Made by a program: the position numbers and the translations under genes. Shown piece after piece: positions 53,305 to 62,247 of a stretch of 64,000 bases of DNA (position 1 is the stretch's first letter; every line of letters starts with the position of its first letter). The notes beneath the pieces were generated by a model. The model searched no databases. It saw nothing but the letters and a program-made list of their open reading frames with translations, and was not told where the DNA came from. Source of the stretch: Nocardia sp. BSTN01 (lineage in GTDB: Bacteria > Actinomycetota > Actinomycetes > Mycobacteriales > Mycobacteriaceae); the NCBI RefSeq assembly GCF_015354405.1, contig NZ_JADKYP010000014.1, positions 1 through 64,000 of the forward strand. Direction: 5' to 3'.

Positions 53305-54249
53305 ATGAAGGCGATTCGATTTCACGAGTACGGCGATCCCGGCGTTCTTCGCTACGAGGACGTCGACCTGCCCGTTCCCGGTCCCGGCCAGGTGCGGGTG
53401 CGTGTCGCGGCGACGGCGTTCAACGCCGTCGACGGCAATATTCGCGCGGGGTTCATGCAGGGCCCGATGCCGCTGACCCTGCCGCACATTCCCGGCCTGG
53501 ACGTCGCGGGAACCGTCGACGCACTCGGCGAGGGTGTGGCCGAGTGGGCGGTCGGTGAGCGGGTCGTCGGCTTCCTGCCGTTCACCGACGACGGCGCCGC
53601 GGCGGAGTACGTCCTCGCGCCCGCGGCGATTCTCGCGGCGGCGCCGGTGAGTATCCCGCTGGCCGATGCGGCCGCGCTGCCGGTGGTCGGCCTCACGGCG
53701 TGGCAGGCGCTGTTCGACCACGCCGAACTGAAGCCTGGCCAGCGGATTCTCATCAGCGGCGCCGGTGGGGCCGTGGGGGGTTATGCGCTACAGCTGGCCA
53801 AGGCGGCCGGCGCCTATGTGATCGCCACCGCCAGCCCGCGCAGCCGCGAGCGCGTCGCGGCGAGGGGTGCCGACGAAGTCGTCGACCACACCACCACCGA
53901 GGTGGCCGCCGCGGTGACCGAGCCGGTCGACGTCGTGCTCAATCTCGCGCCGATCAGCCCGGCCGAGTTCGCGGCACTGGCCGGACTGGTCCACGACGGC
54001 GGCGTCGTGGTCGGCACCACCGTGTGGATGCCCGCTCCGGCGGACGAGGCACGCGGTGTGCGCGCGGTCGACGTCTACGTCCGCAGCGACGCGCGGCAAC
54101 TGGCGGAACTCGTTGCGCGCGTGGACCTTCGCGAGCTGATCGTGGACGTCGACGAGCGTGCTCCGCTGGCCGAGCTGGCGTCGGTGCACACCCGGGCGGG
54201 CGCGGGGACGCTGCCGGGCAAGGTCGTCGTCCTCGCGGCCGCGGACTGA
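53305..54249 (+). CDS. NADP-dependent quinone-oxidoreductase-like MDR protein
   Basis: A 314-residue MDR protein. It has the N-terminal MKAIRFHEYGDPGVLRYEDV, IPGLDVAGTVDALGEGVAEW, and the Rossmann loop GAGGAVGGYALQLAKAAGAY. No structural zinc-binding cysteines are visible. Short length and motifs fit NADPH:quinone reductase/enoyl reductase-like members. It is controlled by the divergent MarR through three operator-like boxes, so a role in electrophile or quinone detoxification is likely. Confidence 0.9.
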   Translation: MKAIRFHEYGDPGVLRYEDVDLPVPGPGQVRVRVAATAFNAVDGNIRAGFMQGPMPLTLPHIPGLDVAGTVDALGEGVAEWAVGERVVGFLPFTDDGAAAEYVLAPAAILAAAPVSIPLADAAALPVVGLTAWQALFDHAELKPGQRILISGAGGAVGGYALQLAKAAGAYVIATASPRSRERVAARGADEVVDHTTTEVAAAVTEPVDVVLNLAPISPAEFAALAGLVHDGGVVVGTTVWMPAPADEARGVRAVDVYVRSDARQLAELVARVDLRELIVDVDERAPLAELASVHTRAGAGTLPGKVVVLAAAD

Positions 54250-54291
54250 GCTGCCGCGAGAGCTCTCGAAAGCCCGGGCGCGGGGACCGGA

Positions 54292-55095
54292 CTACTTGCG
54301 GGCGACGCCCGCGTAGGCCGACACCTGCGCGTCCGTCTTCTTCGGCGGCGCGACCCCGTCGGGGCGCCAGCGGTGGGGCACCTCGACACCCGGCTCGACC
54401 AGGTCCATGCCGTCGAAGAAGCGCGCGAACTCGTCACGGCTGCGGACCTGGCACGGCAGGCCGCTGCGGCGGTAGATCTCGACCACGGTCGCTATCGCCG
54501 TCGGATCGAAGTCCGGGGTGACGTGGGTCATCACCAGGTAGGAGCCGGGTACGAACCGCTTCATCAGCGTCTCGATGATGCCGTAGGCGCCGTGCTCGTC
54601 GGGCACGAAATGCATCAGCGCGTTGAGGCTGACCGCGACCGGCTGGGTCAGATCCAGCGTCTCGTGCAATTCCGGGGCGTCGAGAATCGCTTCCGGGGTG
54701 GTGACGTCGGCGGAGATGTAGTTGGTGCGTCCCTCCGGGGAGCTGATCATCAACGCCCGGGCGTGGACGAGCACGATCGGATCGTTGTCGACGTAGACGA
54801 CCCGCGAGTCGGGGGCGACCTCCTGGGCCACCTGATGCAGATTCGGCTCGGTGGGGATACCCGTTCCGATATCGAGGAATTGACGAATCCCCGCGTTCGC
54901 CAGGAATCGTGTGACGCGGTGGATGAAGGCCCTGTTCTGCCGTGCGGCCGTCCGCACTCCGGGCCAGGTCGCCACGACCTTCTCGGCCGCTTCCGCATCC
55001 GCGCTGTAGTGGTCCTGGCCGCCGAGGTAGTAGTCGTACATGCGGGCGGTGTGGGGCTGGTTCTGTCGCAGGTCGACAGGGGCGCCGGATTCCAC
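54292..55095 (-). CDS. SAM-dependent methyltransferase, DUF574 (PF04672) family
   Basis: A ~267-residue protein from GTG 55095 (VESGAPVDLRQNQPHTARMY). It has the family signature RMYDYYLGGQDHYSADAEAA, FIHRVTRFLANAGIRQFLDI with GTGIPTEPN (SAM loop), and RVVYVDNDPIVLVHARALM. The family is abundant in actinomycetes, often in secondary-metabolite regions, with mostly unknown substrates. It stands alone here and is convergent to the MDR gene. Confidence 0.92.
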   Translation of the reverse strand: MESGAPVDLRQNQPHTARMYDYYLGGQDHYSADAEAAEKVVATWPGVRTAARQNRAFIHRVTRFLANAGIRQFLDIGTGIPTEPNLHQVAQEVAPDSRVVYVDNDPIVLVHARALMISSPEGRTNYISADVTTPEAILDAPELHETLDLTQPVAVSLNALMHFVPDEHGAYGIIETLMKRFVPGSYLVMTHVTPDFDPTAIATVVEIYRRSGLPCQVRSRDEFARFFDGMDLVEPGVEVPHRWRPDGVAPPKKTDAQVSAYAGVARK

Positions 55096-55312
55096 GGTCG
55101 CAGTCCTTTCCGAGATGAAGTGGCCCTGGCGAAATGCGGTGCGCCGGGTCGAACGTGTTGCGGGCAACGGGAATCGGGGATCCGGCCGATTCCCGCACGC
55201 CGTGTGAGTCTACCCGGCACCCTCGGCGCGCATCGGGTGTCCGACGATCCCGCCCGGCGCACCGGGCGCCGACGAGAAGGGCGGGCCGGCGCGGGCGTGG
55301 TAAGCATGTCGA

Positions 55313-56125
55313 GTGGGTGCGCGTGAGAGAAACAACGTGGCCGTCCTCGGCTCGGCGGACGGGCCGACGGTGCTGCTCGCGCACGGATTCGGCTGTGACC
55401 AGAACATGTGGCGCCTGGTCACCCCGATTCTGGCGCGGCGTTTCCGGGTGGTGCTGTTCGATCATGTCGGCTCGGGCCGCTCGGACGTCTCGGCGTGGTC
55501 GGCCGAACGGTACGGCGACCTGCACGCGTACGCCGAGGACATCGTCGATATCTGTGCCGAGTTGAATCTGCGGGACGTGGTGCTGGTCGGCCATTCGGTG
55601 TCGGCGACGATCGCGGTGCTGGCGGTCGTGCGGGCGCCGGAGTGGTTCGCGAAGCTGGTGCTGGTAACGCCGTCACCGCGGTATATCGACGAAGGTGACT
55701 ACCGTGGCGGATTCAGCCGCGCCGATATCGCGGAATTGCTCGACGCGCTCGAGGCGAATTATCTGGGCTGGTCGGCGTCCATGGCTCCGGTGATCATGGG
55801 CAATCCGGATCGGCCCGAACTGGGCGCCGAGCTGACCGAGAGTTTCTGCCGCATGGATCCCGCGATCGCGCGGGTCTTCGCGCGCGCGACCTTTCTGTCC
55901 GACAATCGCGCCGACCTGCGGCAGGTGAGTGTGCCGACGCTGATTCTGGAAACCGCGCAGGATCCGATCGCCCCGCGCGAGGTCGGCCGATTCGTCCGCG
56001 ATCAGATCGCGGGAAGTGAACTGGTCACCCTCGATGCCACCGGGCACTGCCCGCAGTTGAGCGCCCCCGAACTCACCGCCGCCGCCATCGAGGCGTTCGC
56101 CGGCCGGGCCGCGATGAGCCGATGA
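55313..56125 (+). CDS. rsbQ-like: RsbQ-like alpha/beta-hydrolase
   Basis: A 270-residue protein close in layout to Bacillus RsbQ, the energy-stress partner of phosphatase RsbP and a relative of plant D14/KAI2. The start ARERNNVAVLGSADGPTVLL with AHGFGCDQNMWRLV, FDHVGSGRSDV and DIVDICAELNLRDVVLVGHS are near-matches to RsbQ. The triad is Ser in GHSVSA, Asp in AQDPIAP and His in ATGHCPQLS. The stop overlaps the start of the PAS-phosphatase gene, so RsbQ and RsbP act as one module, presumably sensing a small hydrophobic cue. Confidence 0.85.
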   Translation: MGARERNNVAVLGSADGPTVLLAHGFGCDQNMWRLVTPILARRFRVVLFDHVGSGRSDVSAWSAERYGDLHAYAEDIVDICAELNLRDVVLVGHSVSATIAVLAVVRAPEWFAKLVLVTPSPRYIDEGDYRGGFSRADIAELLDALEANYLGWSASMAPVIMGNPDRPELGAELTESFCRMDPAIARVFARATFLSDNRADLRQVSVPTLILETAQDPIAPREVGRFVRDQIAGSELVTLDATGHCPQLSAPELTAAAIEAFAGRAAMSR

Positions 56126-57366
56126 TGATGTGCCGGCCGGGTGAGGCGGACCATCGCGACAGCGAGCGGTCGCCGAACGCCGATCCCGTGTTCTCGGCGA
56201 TGCTGGAAGACAGTGCAGAGGACCTCTACGACCACGCGCCCTGCGGTTATCTGTCCACCCTGATGGACGGCACGATCGCGAAAATCAACAGCACCCTGGT
56301 GGCCTGGCTGGGCCACGAGCAGTCCGAGCTGATCGGGCGCCGCGCATTCACCGATCTTCTCGCGGTGGGCGCGCGCATCTACTACGAGACCCATATGGCG
56401 CCGATGCTGGCCATGCACGGCCAGGTCAACGGCCTGGCGCTGGATCTGCGGTGCGCCGACGGAACCAGACTGCCGGTGCTGGTGACCTCGGTGGTGAAAT
56501 GCGGCCCCGACGGCACCGCGCAGCTGATCCGCACCACGATCTTCGATGCGCGCGAACGCCGCGCCTACGAACAGGAACTGCTGCGCGCTCGCCAGGCCGC
56601 CGAGCGTGAACGCGAACGGGCCCTCACCCTGGCCACGACGTTGCAACGCAGCCTGTTGCCGTCCGAACTGCCGGTGGTGCCGGGAATGCAGGTCGCCGCC
56701 TACTACCATCCGGCCTCCGTCGACGAGGTCGGCGGCGACTTCTACGACCTGTTTCCGCTCACACCCGACACCTGGGGATTCTTCCTCGGCGACGTCTGCG
56801 GTAAAGGCGCCGACGCCGCGGTGGTGACGTCCTCGGCGCGGTACACGATGCGCGCCGCGGCGGTCTACGACCCGGAACCGCTGGCTGTGCTGGCGCATCT
56901 CAATACGGTGCTGTGCCGCGAATTCCCCACCGGCGCACCGCGTTTCTGCACCGTGGTCTACGGTTCGCTGCGACCGACTCCTGATGGCGCCACGCTCACG
57001 CTGGCCGCCGGCGGGCATCCACCTCCGGTGGTGATCCGGGCGGACGGCACCACCGAGGTGATCGAGACGCCGGGCGGCATGCTGGTCGGAGCACTTCCCG
57101 ACGCCGTATTCGCCGGCCGCACAGTGCGTCTCGGTCCCGGCGACACGGTGCTGCTCTACAGCGACGGCCTCACCGAGGCCCGCGTCCGTGGCCGCGAACG
57201 CCTCGGTGAGGAACGTCTCCACGAGTTCATCGACGCCCTCGGCCCGGTCACCGCGCCCGCGTTGGTCGCCGCGTTGACCGAGATGCTCGCCGGATTCGAC
57301 GGTGTCGACGACGACACCGCCCTGCTCGCGCTCGGCGTCCCGGCGACCGCGGCTCGGTCGGCGTAG
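56122..57366 (+). CDS. rsbP-like: RsbP-like PAS-domain PP2C phosphatase
   Basis: A 414-residue protein overlapping rsbQ-like by four bases. Residues ~30-150 are a PAS domain (CGYLSTLMDGTIAKINSTLV, WLGHEQSELIGRRAF). A coiled linker (RARQAAERERERALTLATTL) leads to a SpoIIE/PP2C domain from ~180: LQRSLLPSELPVVPGMQVAA, VGGDFYDLFPL, GDVCGKGADAAVVTS, DTVLLYSDGLTEAR and DDDTALLAL. Metal-binding aspartates are present. In Bacillus RsbP dephosphorylates the anti-anti-sigma factor RsbV; no RsbV/RsbW gene is adjacent here, so the target lies elsewhere. Confidence 0.88.
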   Translation: MMMCRPGEADHRDSERSPNADPVFSAMLEDSAEDLYDHAPCGYLSTLMDGTIAKINSTLVAWLGHEQSELIGRRAFTDLLAVGARIYYETHMAPMLAMHGQVNGLALDLRCADGTRLPVLVTSVVKCGPDGTAQLIRTTIFDARERRAYEQELLRARQAAERERERALTLATTLQRSLLPSELPVVPGMQVAAYYHPASVDEVGGDFYDLFPLTPDTWGFFLGDVCGKGADAAVVTSSARYTMRAAAVYDPEPLAVLAHLNTVLCREFPTGAPRFCTVVYGSLRPTPDGATLTLAAGGHPPPVVIRADGTTEVIETPGGMLVGALPDAVFAGRTVRLGPGDTVLLYSDGLTEARVRGRERLGEERLHEFIDALGPVTAPALVAALTEMLAGFDGVDDDTALLALGVPATAARSA

Positions 57367-57411
57367 ACGTGTTCCGTTGGCGCGTACCGAGTTTCGCCGA
57401 AGCGCTCTCGG

Positions 57412-58272
57412 CTACTTGCCGCTGAAGACCGGGAACTTGCCGGCGTCGCCGTAATCCCGGATCTGTTCCATGTTCCGCAGCGTGTGCATGTCGTCGTCGG
57501 AGATCACGAAGTCGACCTGGGCGTTGCTTCGCATGTGTTCCGGGTTCGCCGTTTTCGGCAGCGGGAGAGTGCCGAGTTGCAGGGTGTAGCGGATGCACAG
57601 CTGGGGCACGGTCACTCCGTAGCGGTCCGCCATCGCGGCGATGTCCCGGTTGTTCAGTATCTCCCCGTGCGCGATGGGGGGAGTAGGCCTGCACGAGGAT
57701 GTCCTTGCTCTCGCAGTAGCCGATGAGGTCGGCCGGGGTGTTTCCGACGTGGACGAGCAGTTGATTCACCTGTGGTGCGACCGTGCAGGCCGCGAGGATG
57801 TTGTCGAGGTCGTGCTGTTCGAAGTTGGAGACGCCGATGGAACGGAGCTTGCCCGCCCGATACGCGTCTTCGAGCGCACGCCACGCCTCCCGATTGCCGT
57901 CCGCGTAGTCCCCGCCGCGGAAATCGGACCAGGGCTGCGGGCTGTGGATCAGCATGAGGTCGATGTGGTCGAGCCCCATCCTGGCGAGGGAACCGTCGAT
58001 GGCGGCGGCCGCATCCGCGTAGTTCTTGATCTCCGCCGCGAGTTTGCTGGATACGAACAGCTCGTCCCGCCCGACACCACTGGTGCGGACCCCTTCGCCG
58101 ACGCCTCGTTCGTTCCCGTACGCCTGCGCGGTGTCGATGTTGCGGTATCCGATGCCGACGGCATCGACCACCGCCCGGGCGGCCTTGTCGTCGTCGATGA
58201 ACCAGGTGCCCAAGCCCAGCTTGGGCGTCCGCACCCCGTTGGACAGCGTGTACGTCTCGTTCAGAACCATCG
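57412..58272 (-). CDS. Aldo-keto reductase (apparent single-base frameshift)
   Basis: From ATG 58272, residues 1-~198 match aldo-keto reductases: LGLGTWFIDDDKAARAVVDA, GYRNIDTAQAYGNERGVGEG (Asp, Tyr), KLAAEI (catalytic Lys region), IDLMLIHSPQPWSDF (His), SIGVSNFEQHDL. At the GGGGGG run 57676-57681 (CCCCCC in sense) one extra base breaks QAYSP-IAHGEILNNRDI; the right frame resumes RYGVTVPQLCIRYTLQLGTL and LPKTANPEHM to 57412. Restoring gives ~286 residues, full length, with the NADPH-binding end. Either a sequencing indel or a recent mutation explains it. Confidence 0.8.
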
Positions 58273-58534
58273 TTTCTCCATTCCTTCGCCGGGCACCGAC
58301 TCGGTCGCTCACCGATCCGGCCGCCGGCATCAGGACGGCGCGGATCGGCGTCTAGGCGGCGACTACCCACAACAGCCCGGCTACACCGCCACCGAGGCAG
58401 TTGTCGGCGAACGGATGCGGCAACACCGCGACGGCGTGGTCGCGGGGAACGGCTCCGCAATCCGATGCAACCTGTTCTAATCGGAGTGGGCGGGAGGGAA
58501 CCCGGACCGTATCGACGCCGAGCGGAGTGAGATC

Positions 58535-60736
58535 GTGCCCCTAGCTCTGACCGCGGATCAGGCGGCGCTGGCGCAGGCCGTCAGCGGATTCGCCGACCGC
58601 CACCACACCCGGGAATACACCCGCAAGCACACCGACCGGCTCGCCGCCGGCGAACTGCCCACCTTCTGGGCGGACCTGGTCGCACTGGGACTGCCCGGTG
58701 TGCATCTGCCGGACGAGGTGGGCGGGCAGGGGGGAACGCTCGACGAGATGGCGGTGGTGCTCGCCGAATCCGGGCGGTCGCTGTTACCCGGGCCGCTGCT
58801 GCCCTCGGTGATCACGAGTGCCATCGTGGCGTCGGCGGAAACCGTTGCGACGGTGAGTGATACGTTGCGTCGGTTCGCCGAGGGCGGGACCGGTGCGACG
58901 GTGGATGCGGGTCACGGGGTGCGGTTCGCCGACGGCGGTTCGAGTGGTGAGACCGGCCCGGTGCTGGGCGCGGCCGCGGCCGACGTGCTGCTGGTGGCCG
59001 CCGCCGACGGCGACCGCATCCGTTGGTTCCTGGTGGAACGCGACGCCCCGGGCGTGCAGATCGAGGCGTGTGCCGGATCGGATCTGGGCCGCGATCTCGC
59101 CGTCGTCCGCTTGCGCGATGTCGCCGGAATCGAGCTCACCGGCATCGACACCGGCTATGCCGAGGCGGTCGCCACCGCGTTCATGGCCGCCGAAGCCGCC
59201 GGAGTGATTCGCTGGTGTTCGGACACTGCCACCGAATACATCAAGGCGCGCAAGCAGTTCGGCCGTCCCGTCGGTTCCTTTCAGGCCGTGCAGCATCGTG
59301 CCGCGCAACTGCTGATCACCAGTGAGCTCGCCACCTCGGCGGCCTGGGACGCGGTGCGCGGTCTCGCCGACGAGCCGGCGCAGCGCACGCACGCCGCGGC
59401 CGGTGCCGCGCTCACCACCCTCGGCAATGCCGTGCACGCGGCCGTGGAATGTCTGTGCCTGCACGGCGCGATCGGTTTCACCTGGGAGCACGACCTGCAC
59501 CTGTACTGGCGGCGGGCCATATCTTTGGCCGGTCTCGGCGGTTCCCCGGAGAGCTGGGAACGCCGCCTCGGCGAGGTCGCGCTCGATGGTCCGCGCACGT
59601 TCGCGGTGCCACTGCCGGAAACCGATTCCTCGTTCCGCGCATGGGTGTCGGAGATTCTGGATCGTGCCGCCGCCCTGGACAATCCGACTCCCGGGAAGAT
59701 CGGTGACCACGACGCCACCAATACCGGTCCTCGCCGCACGCTGCTCGCCGATTCCGGGCTGGTCTCGCCGCCGATGCCGAAACCGTGGGGAATCGAGGCG
59801 GGCCCACTGGAGCAGTTGATCCTGCAGGACGAATACGACCGGCACGGAATCGCGCAGCCCTCCATGGGAATCGGCCAGTGGGTGGTGCCGATCGTGCTCC
59901 AGCGCGGCACCCCCGAACAGCTCGCCCGGCTGGCCGCGCCGGCACTGCGGGGCGAACAGATCTGGTGTCAGCTGATGAGCGAACCGGAAGCGGGTTCGGA
60001 TGTGGCGTCGCTGAGCTTGCGCGCCACCAGGGACGGCGACGGCTGGCGGCTCAACGGCCAGAAGATCTGGACCACGCTGGCGCATCGCTGCGACTGGGGA
60101 CTGCTGCTGGCCCGCACCGATCCCGAGGCCGAACGTCATCGCGGCCTGACCATGTTCCTGGTCGATATGCACGGTGCGGGCGTGACGGTCCGCCCGATCA
60201 CCCAGTCCAGCGGTCAGGCCGAATTCAACGAGGTGTTCTTCGATGACGCCTTCGTCGGGGACGACATGGTCCTCGGCGAGGTCGGCCAGGGCTGGGCGCT
60301 GACGCTGGAAACCCTTGCCCAGGAACGGCTTTTCATCGGCGGCGTCCGCGACCCGGGACACAACTCCCGCATCGTCGGCATCATCGAACGCGCGGAGTAC
60401 GCGGGCAGCCGAGAGAACGCCCTGCGCGTGCTGGGCCGGATCAGTGCGCGCGGAGCCGCCATCTCGGCGATGAATCTGCGCGAGACCATTCGGCGCCTCG
60501 GCGGTCACGGAATCGGCCCGGCCACCAGTATGTCCAAGGCCGCGGCCTCGATGCTGCACACCGACGCCGCGGCCGCCGCGCTCGAACTCATCGGCCCCGC
60601 GGCGGCGCTGAACGAGAAGGACTGCGAGGTCGTTCTCCACGAACTCGACATCCCGAGCTGGGTGATCGGCGGCGGGACCCTGGAAATCCAGCTCAATACC
60701 ATCGCCACCCTGGTCATGGGTTTGCCGCGGAAATAG
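58535..60736 (+). CDS. Fused two-domain acyl-CoA dehydrogenase (FadE22-like)
   Basis: A 733-residue protein made of two acyl-CoA dehydrogenase units. Residues 1-~370 are an ACAD without clear catalytic Glu (FWADLVALGLPGVHLPDEVG, KARKQFGRPVGSFQAVQHRA). Residues ~400-733 are a second, complete-looking unit (WCQLMSEPEAGSDVASLSLR, WRLNGQKIWTT, QERLFIGGVRD, GGGTLEIQLNTIATLVMGLP). Such heterotetramer-like fusions oxidise acyl-CoA, often sterol side chains, in mycobacteria. With the neighbouring CYP136-like P450 and TetR genes it matches, from memory, the Rv3057c-Rv3061c locus, where the fused gene is fadE22. Confidence 0.88.
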   Translation: MPLALTADQAALAQAVSGFADRHHTREYTRKHTDRLAAGELPTFWADLVALGLPGVHLPDEVGGQGGTLDEMAVVLAESGRSLLPGPLLPSVITSAIVASAETVATVSDTLRRFAEGGTGATVDAGHGVRFADGGSSGETGPVLGAAAADVLLVAAADGDRIRWFLVERDAPGVQIEACAGSDLGRDLAVVRLRDVAGIELTGIDTGYAEAVATAFMAAEAAGVIRWCSDTATEYIKARKQFGRPVGSFQAVQHRAAQLLITSELATSAAWDAVRGLADEPAQRTHAAAGAALTTLGNAVHAAVECLCLHGAIGFTWEHDLHLYWRRAISLAGLGGSPESWERRLGEVALDGPRTFAVPLPETDSSFRAWVSEILDRAAALDNPTPGKIGDHDATNTGPRRTLLADSGLVSPPMPKPWGIEAGPLEQLILQDEYDRHGIAQPSMGIGQWVVPIVLQRGTPEQLARLAAPALRGEQIWCQLMSEPEAGSDVASLSLRATRDGDGWRLNGQKIWTTLAHRCDWGLLLARTDPEAERHRGLTMFLVDMHGAGVTVRPITQSSGQAEFNEVFFDDAFVGDDMVLGEVGQGWALTLETLAQERLFIGGVRDPGHNSRIVGIIERAEYAGSRENALRVLGRISARGAAISAMNLRETIRRLGGHGIGPATSMSKAAASMLHTDAAAAALELIGPAAALNEKDCEVVLHELDIPSWVIGGGTLEIQLNTIATLVMGLPRK

Positions 60737-60763
60737 CCCATCACCGTCGCGCCGCCGGAACCG

Positions 60764-60800
60764 CGTTGTTCCCGCAGCCGTATCGAACTGCGGGACAACG
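60764..60800. terminator. Bulged hairpin between convergent genes
   Basis: CGTTGTTCCCGCAG (60764-60777) and CTGCGGGACAACG (60788-60800) pair with one bulged T. The hairpin sits in the 68-bp gap between the fused acyl-CoA dehydrogenase and the P450, ending both transcripts. Confidence 0.65.
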
Positions 60801-60804
60801 GGTT

Positions 60805-62148
60805 TCAGTTGCGGACGAAGGTGATGGGCAGCCCGTCCTTCGGATAGGGCAGCGAGTGGTAGTCCAGCGGTGGGACGTAGGCGGGGTCCACCCGCCAGTG
60901 ATAGTCGCGCAGCAGGCGATGCATGATCGACTTCACCTCGAGTCCGCCGAAATGCATGCCGATACATTTGTGCGCGCCGCCGCCGAAGGGCTCCCACGCG
61001 AAGCGATGCGATTTGTCCTCGCGGCGTTCGGGGCCGAAGCGGTCGGGATCGAAGGTGTGCGGGTCGGTCCAGTACTGCGGCATCAGGTGGGTGAACTGGA
61101 TTCCGATGACGACATCGGTGTCGGCCGGAATCCGAACCCCTTGGATCACAGTGTCTTTCACCGCGTAGCGGACCAGGACCGGGACCGGAGCCCGCAGTCG
61201 CAGCGCCTCGCGCATCACCAGATCGATGGACTCCAGCCGCTCGAGTTCGGCCATCGACGGCGCGGGACCCAGTGCCGATGCCTCACTGCGGCAACGCTCC
61301 TGCCATTCCGGATGCTGTCCCAGATACTGCAGGATCGTGGAGGTGGTGATGGTGGAGGTGTCGTGGGCGGCCATCATCAGGAAGATCATGTGGTTGACCA
61401 CGTCGTCGTCGCTGAATCGGGCCCCGTCCTCGTCTTCGATATGGCACAGCACCGAGAAGATGTCGTCGGTCTGTTCGGCGCGTTTGGCTGGTAGGTAGTG
61501 GCGCAGAAATTCGTCGAGCACCTTCCGGCCGCGGTAGGCCTTACCCCAGCGCGTGAACGGCACATTGCCGCGCACGATTCCGGCCGCGGCCTGCACACAT
61601 GCGATGAACGCCTTGTTGATCCGGTCCATCTCGGCCGGTGTGGTGTCCGCGGCGCCGCCCATGAACAGATCGGCGGCGATATCGAGGGTGAGCTGCTTGA
61701 GTTTCCAGTACGCGGGGAAGGATTCGTTCTCGCCCCAGTGCGCGACACCCTGTTCGATCGCCGGATGCAGCCGCTCGGTATAGGCCTGCAGGCGGGGACG
61801 GGTGAACGCCTGCTGCATGATTCGCCGATGCCGCTTGTGCTCGTCGAAGTCGATGAGCATGAGCCCGCCGTGGAAGAACGGGCCGACCAGCCGCGACCAG
61901 GCGGGCTCGTTGGCCAGCGCCCCGTCCTTGTTCAGCAGTGCTTCCCCGCAGGCGTCGGGACCGAGCAGCAACGCCGCGGTCCGGCCGAGGGAATACATCG
62001 GGGCGACGGGCCCGTAGTGATCCCATTCCCGCTGGAACAGCGCCAGCGGGTCCTGGGCGTATTGCAGCAGTTGCCCGAGCACCGGGTAGCCGCGATCCTC
62101 CCGCCGCTGGGTCGGGAGAGGCCTGGTCTCCAGGGCGTCAGCCGTCAT
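60805..62148 (-). CDS. Cytochrome P450, CYP136-like
   Basis: A ~447-residue P450 from ATG 62148 (GAGGTG upstream). It has the I-helix MMAAHDTSTITTSTILQYLG, ExxR in DLVMREALRLRAPVPVL, and the haem loop WEPFGGGAHKCIGMHFGGLE. PVLGQLLQYAQDPLALFQRE near the start and the GGGAHKCIG loop recall eukaryote-like CYP51/CYP26-type and mycobacterial CYP136. Its divergent TetR neighbour and the convergent FadE22-like gene give the same arrangement as around Rv3059, as I remember it. No redox partner is adjacent. The substrate is probably a lipid or sterol. Confidence 0.85.
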   Translation of the reverse strand: MTADALETRPLPTQRREDRGYPVLGQLLQYAQDPLALFQREWDHYGPVAPMYSLGRTAALLLGPDACGEALLNKDGALANEPAWSRLVGPFFHGGLMLIDFDEHKRHRRIMQQAFTRPRLQAYTERLHPAIEQGVAHWGENESFPAYWKLKQLTLDIAADLFMGGAADTTPAEMDRINKAFIACVQAAAGIVRGNVPFTRWGKAYRGRKVLDEFLRHYLPAKRAEQTDDIFSVLCHIEDEDGARFSDDDVVNHMIFLMMAAHDTSTITTSTILQYLGQHPEWQERCRSEASALGPAPSMAELERLESIDLVMREALRLRAPVPVLVRYAVKDTVIQGVRIPADTDVVIGIQFTHLMPQYWTDPHTFDPDRFGPERREDKSHRFAWEPFGGGAHKCIGMHFGGLEVKSIMHRLLRDYHWRVDPAYVPPLDYHSLPYPKDGLPITFVRN

Positions 62149-62162
62149 CGCACACCTCGTCT

Positions 62163-62183
62163 CTGTGATGCCGCTCACGTCAC
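62163..62183. promoter_or_regulatory. TGTGA-N11-TCACA inverted repeat, candidate TetR site
   Basis: TGTGA (62163-62167) and TCACA (62179-62183) form an inverted repeat in the 99-bp gap between the P450 and the divergent TetR gene. TTGATC at 62215-62220 may be the -35 box of the TetR promoter, which would leave a very short or absent leader. Confidence 0.4.
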
Positions 62184-62247
62184 AGCCTGATTCAGGAAGG
62201 GCGTCCTGTCAACCTTGATCGTGAAGTCGCTGTGGCATGCTGGGGCC

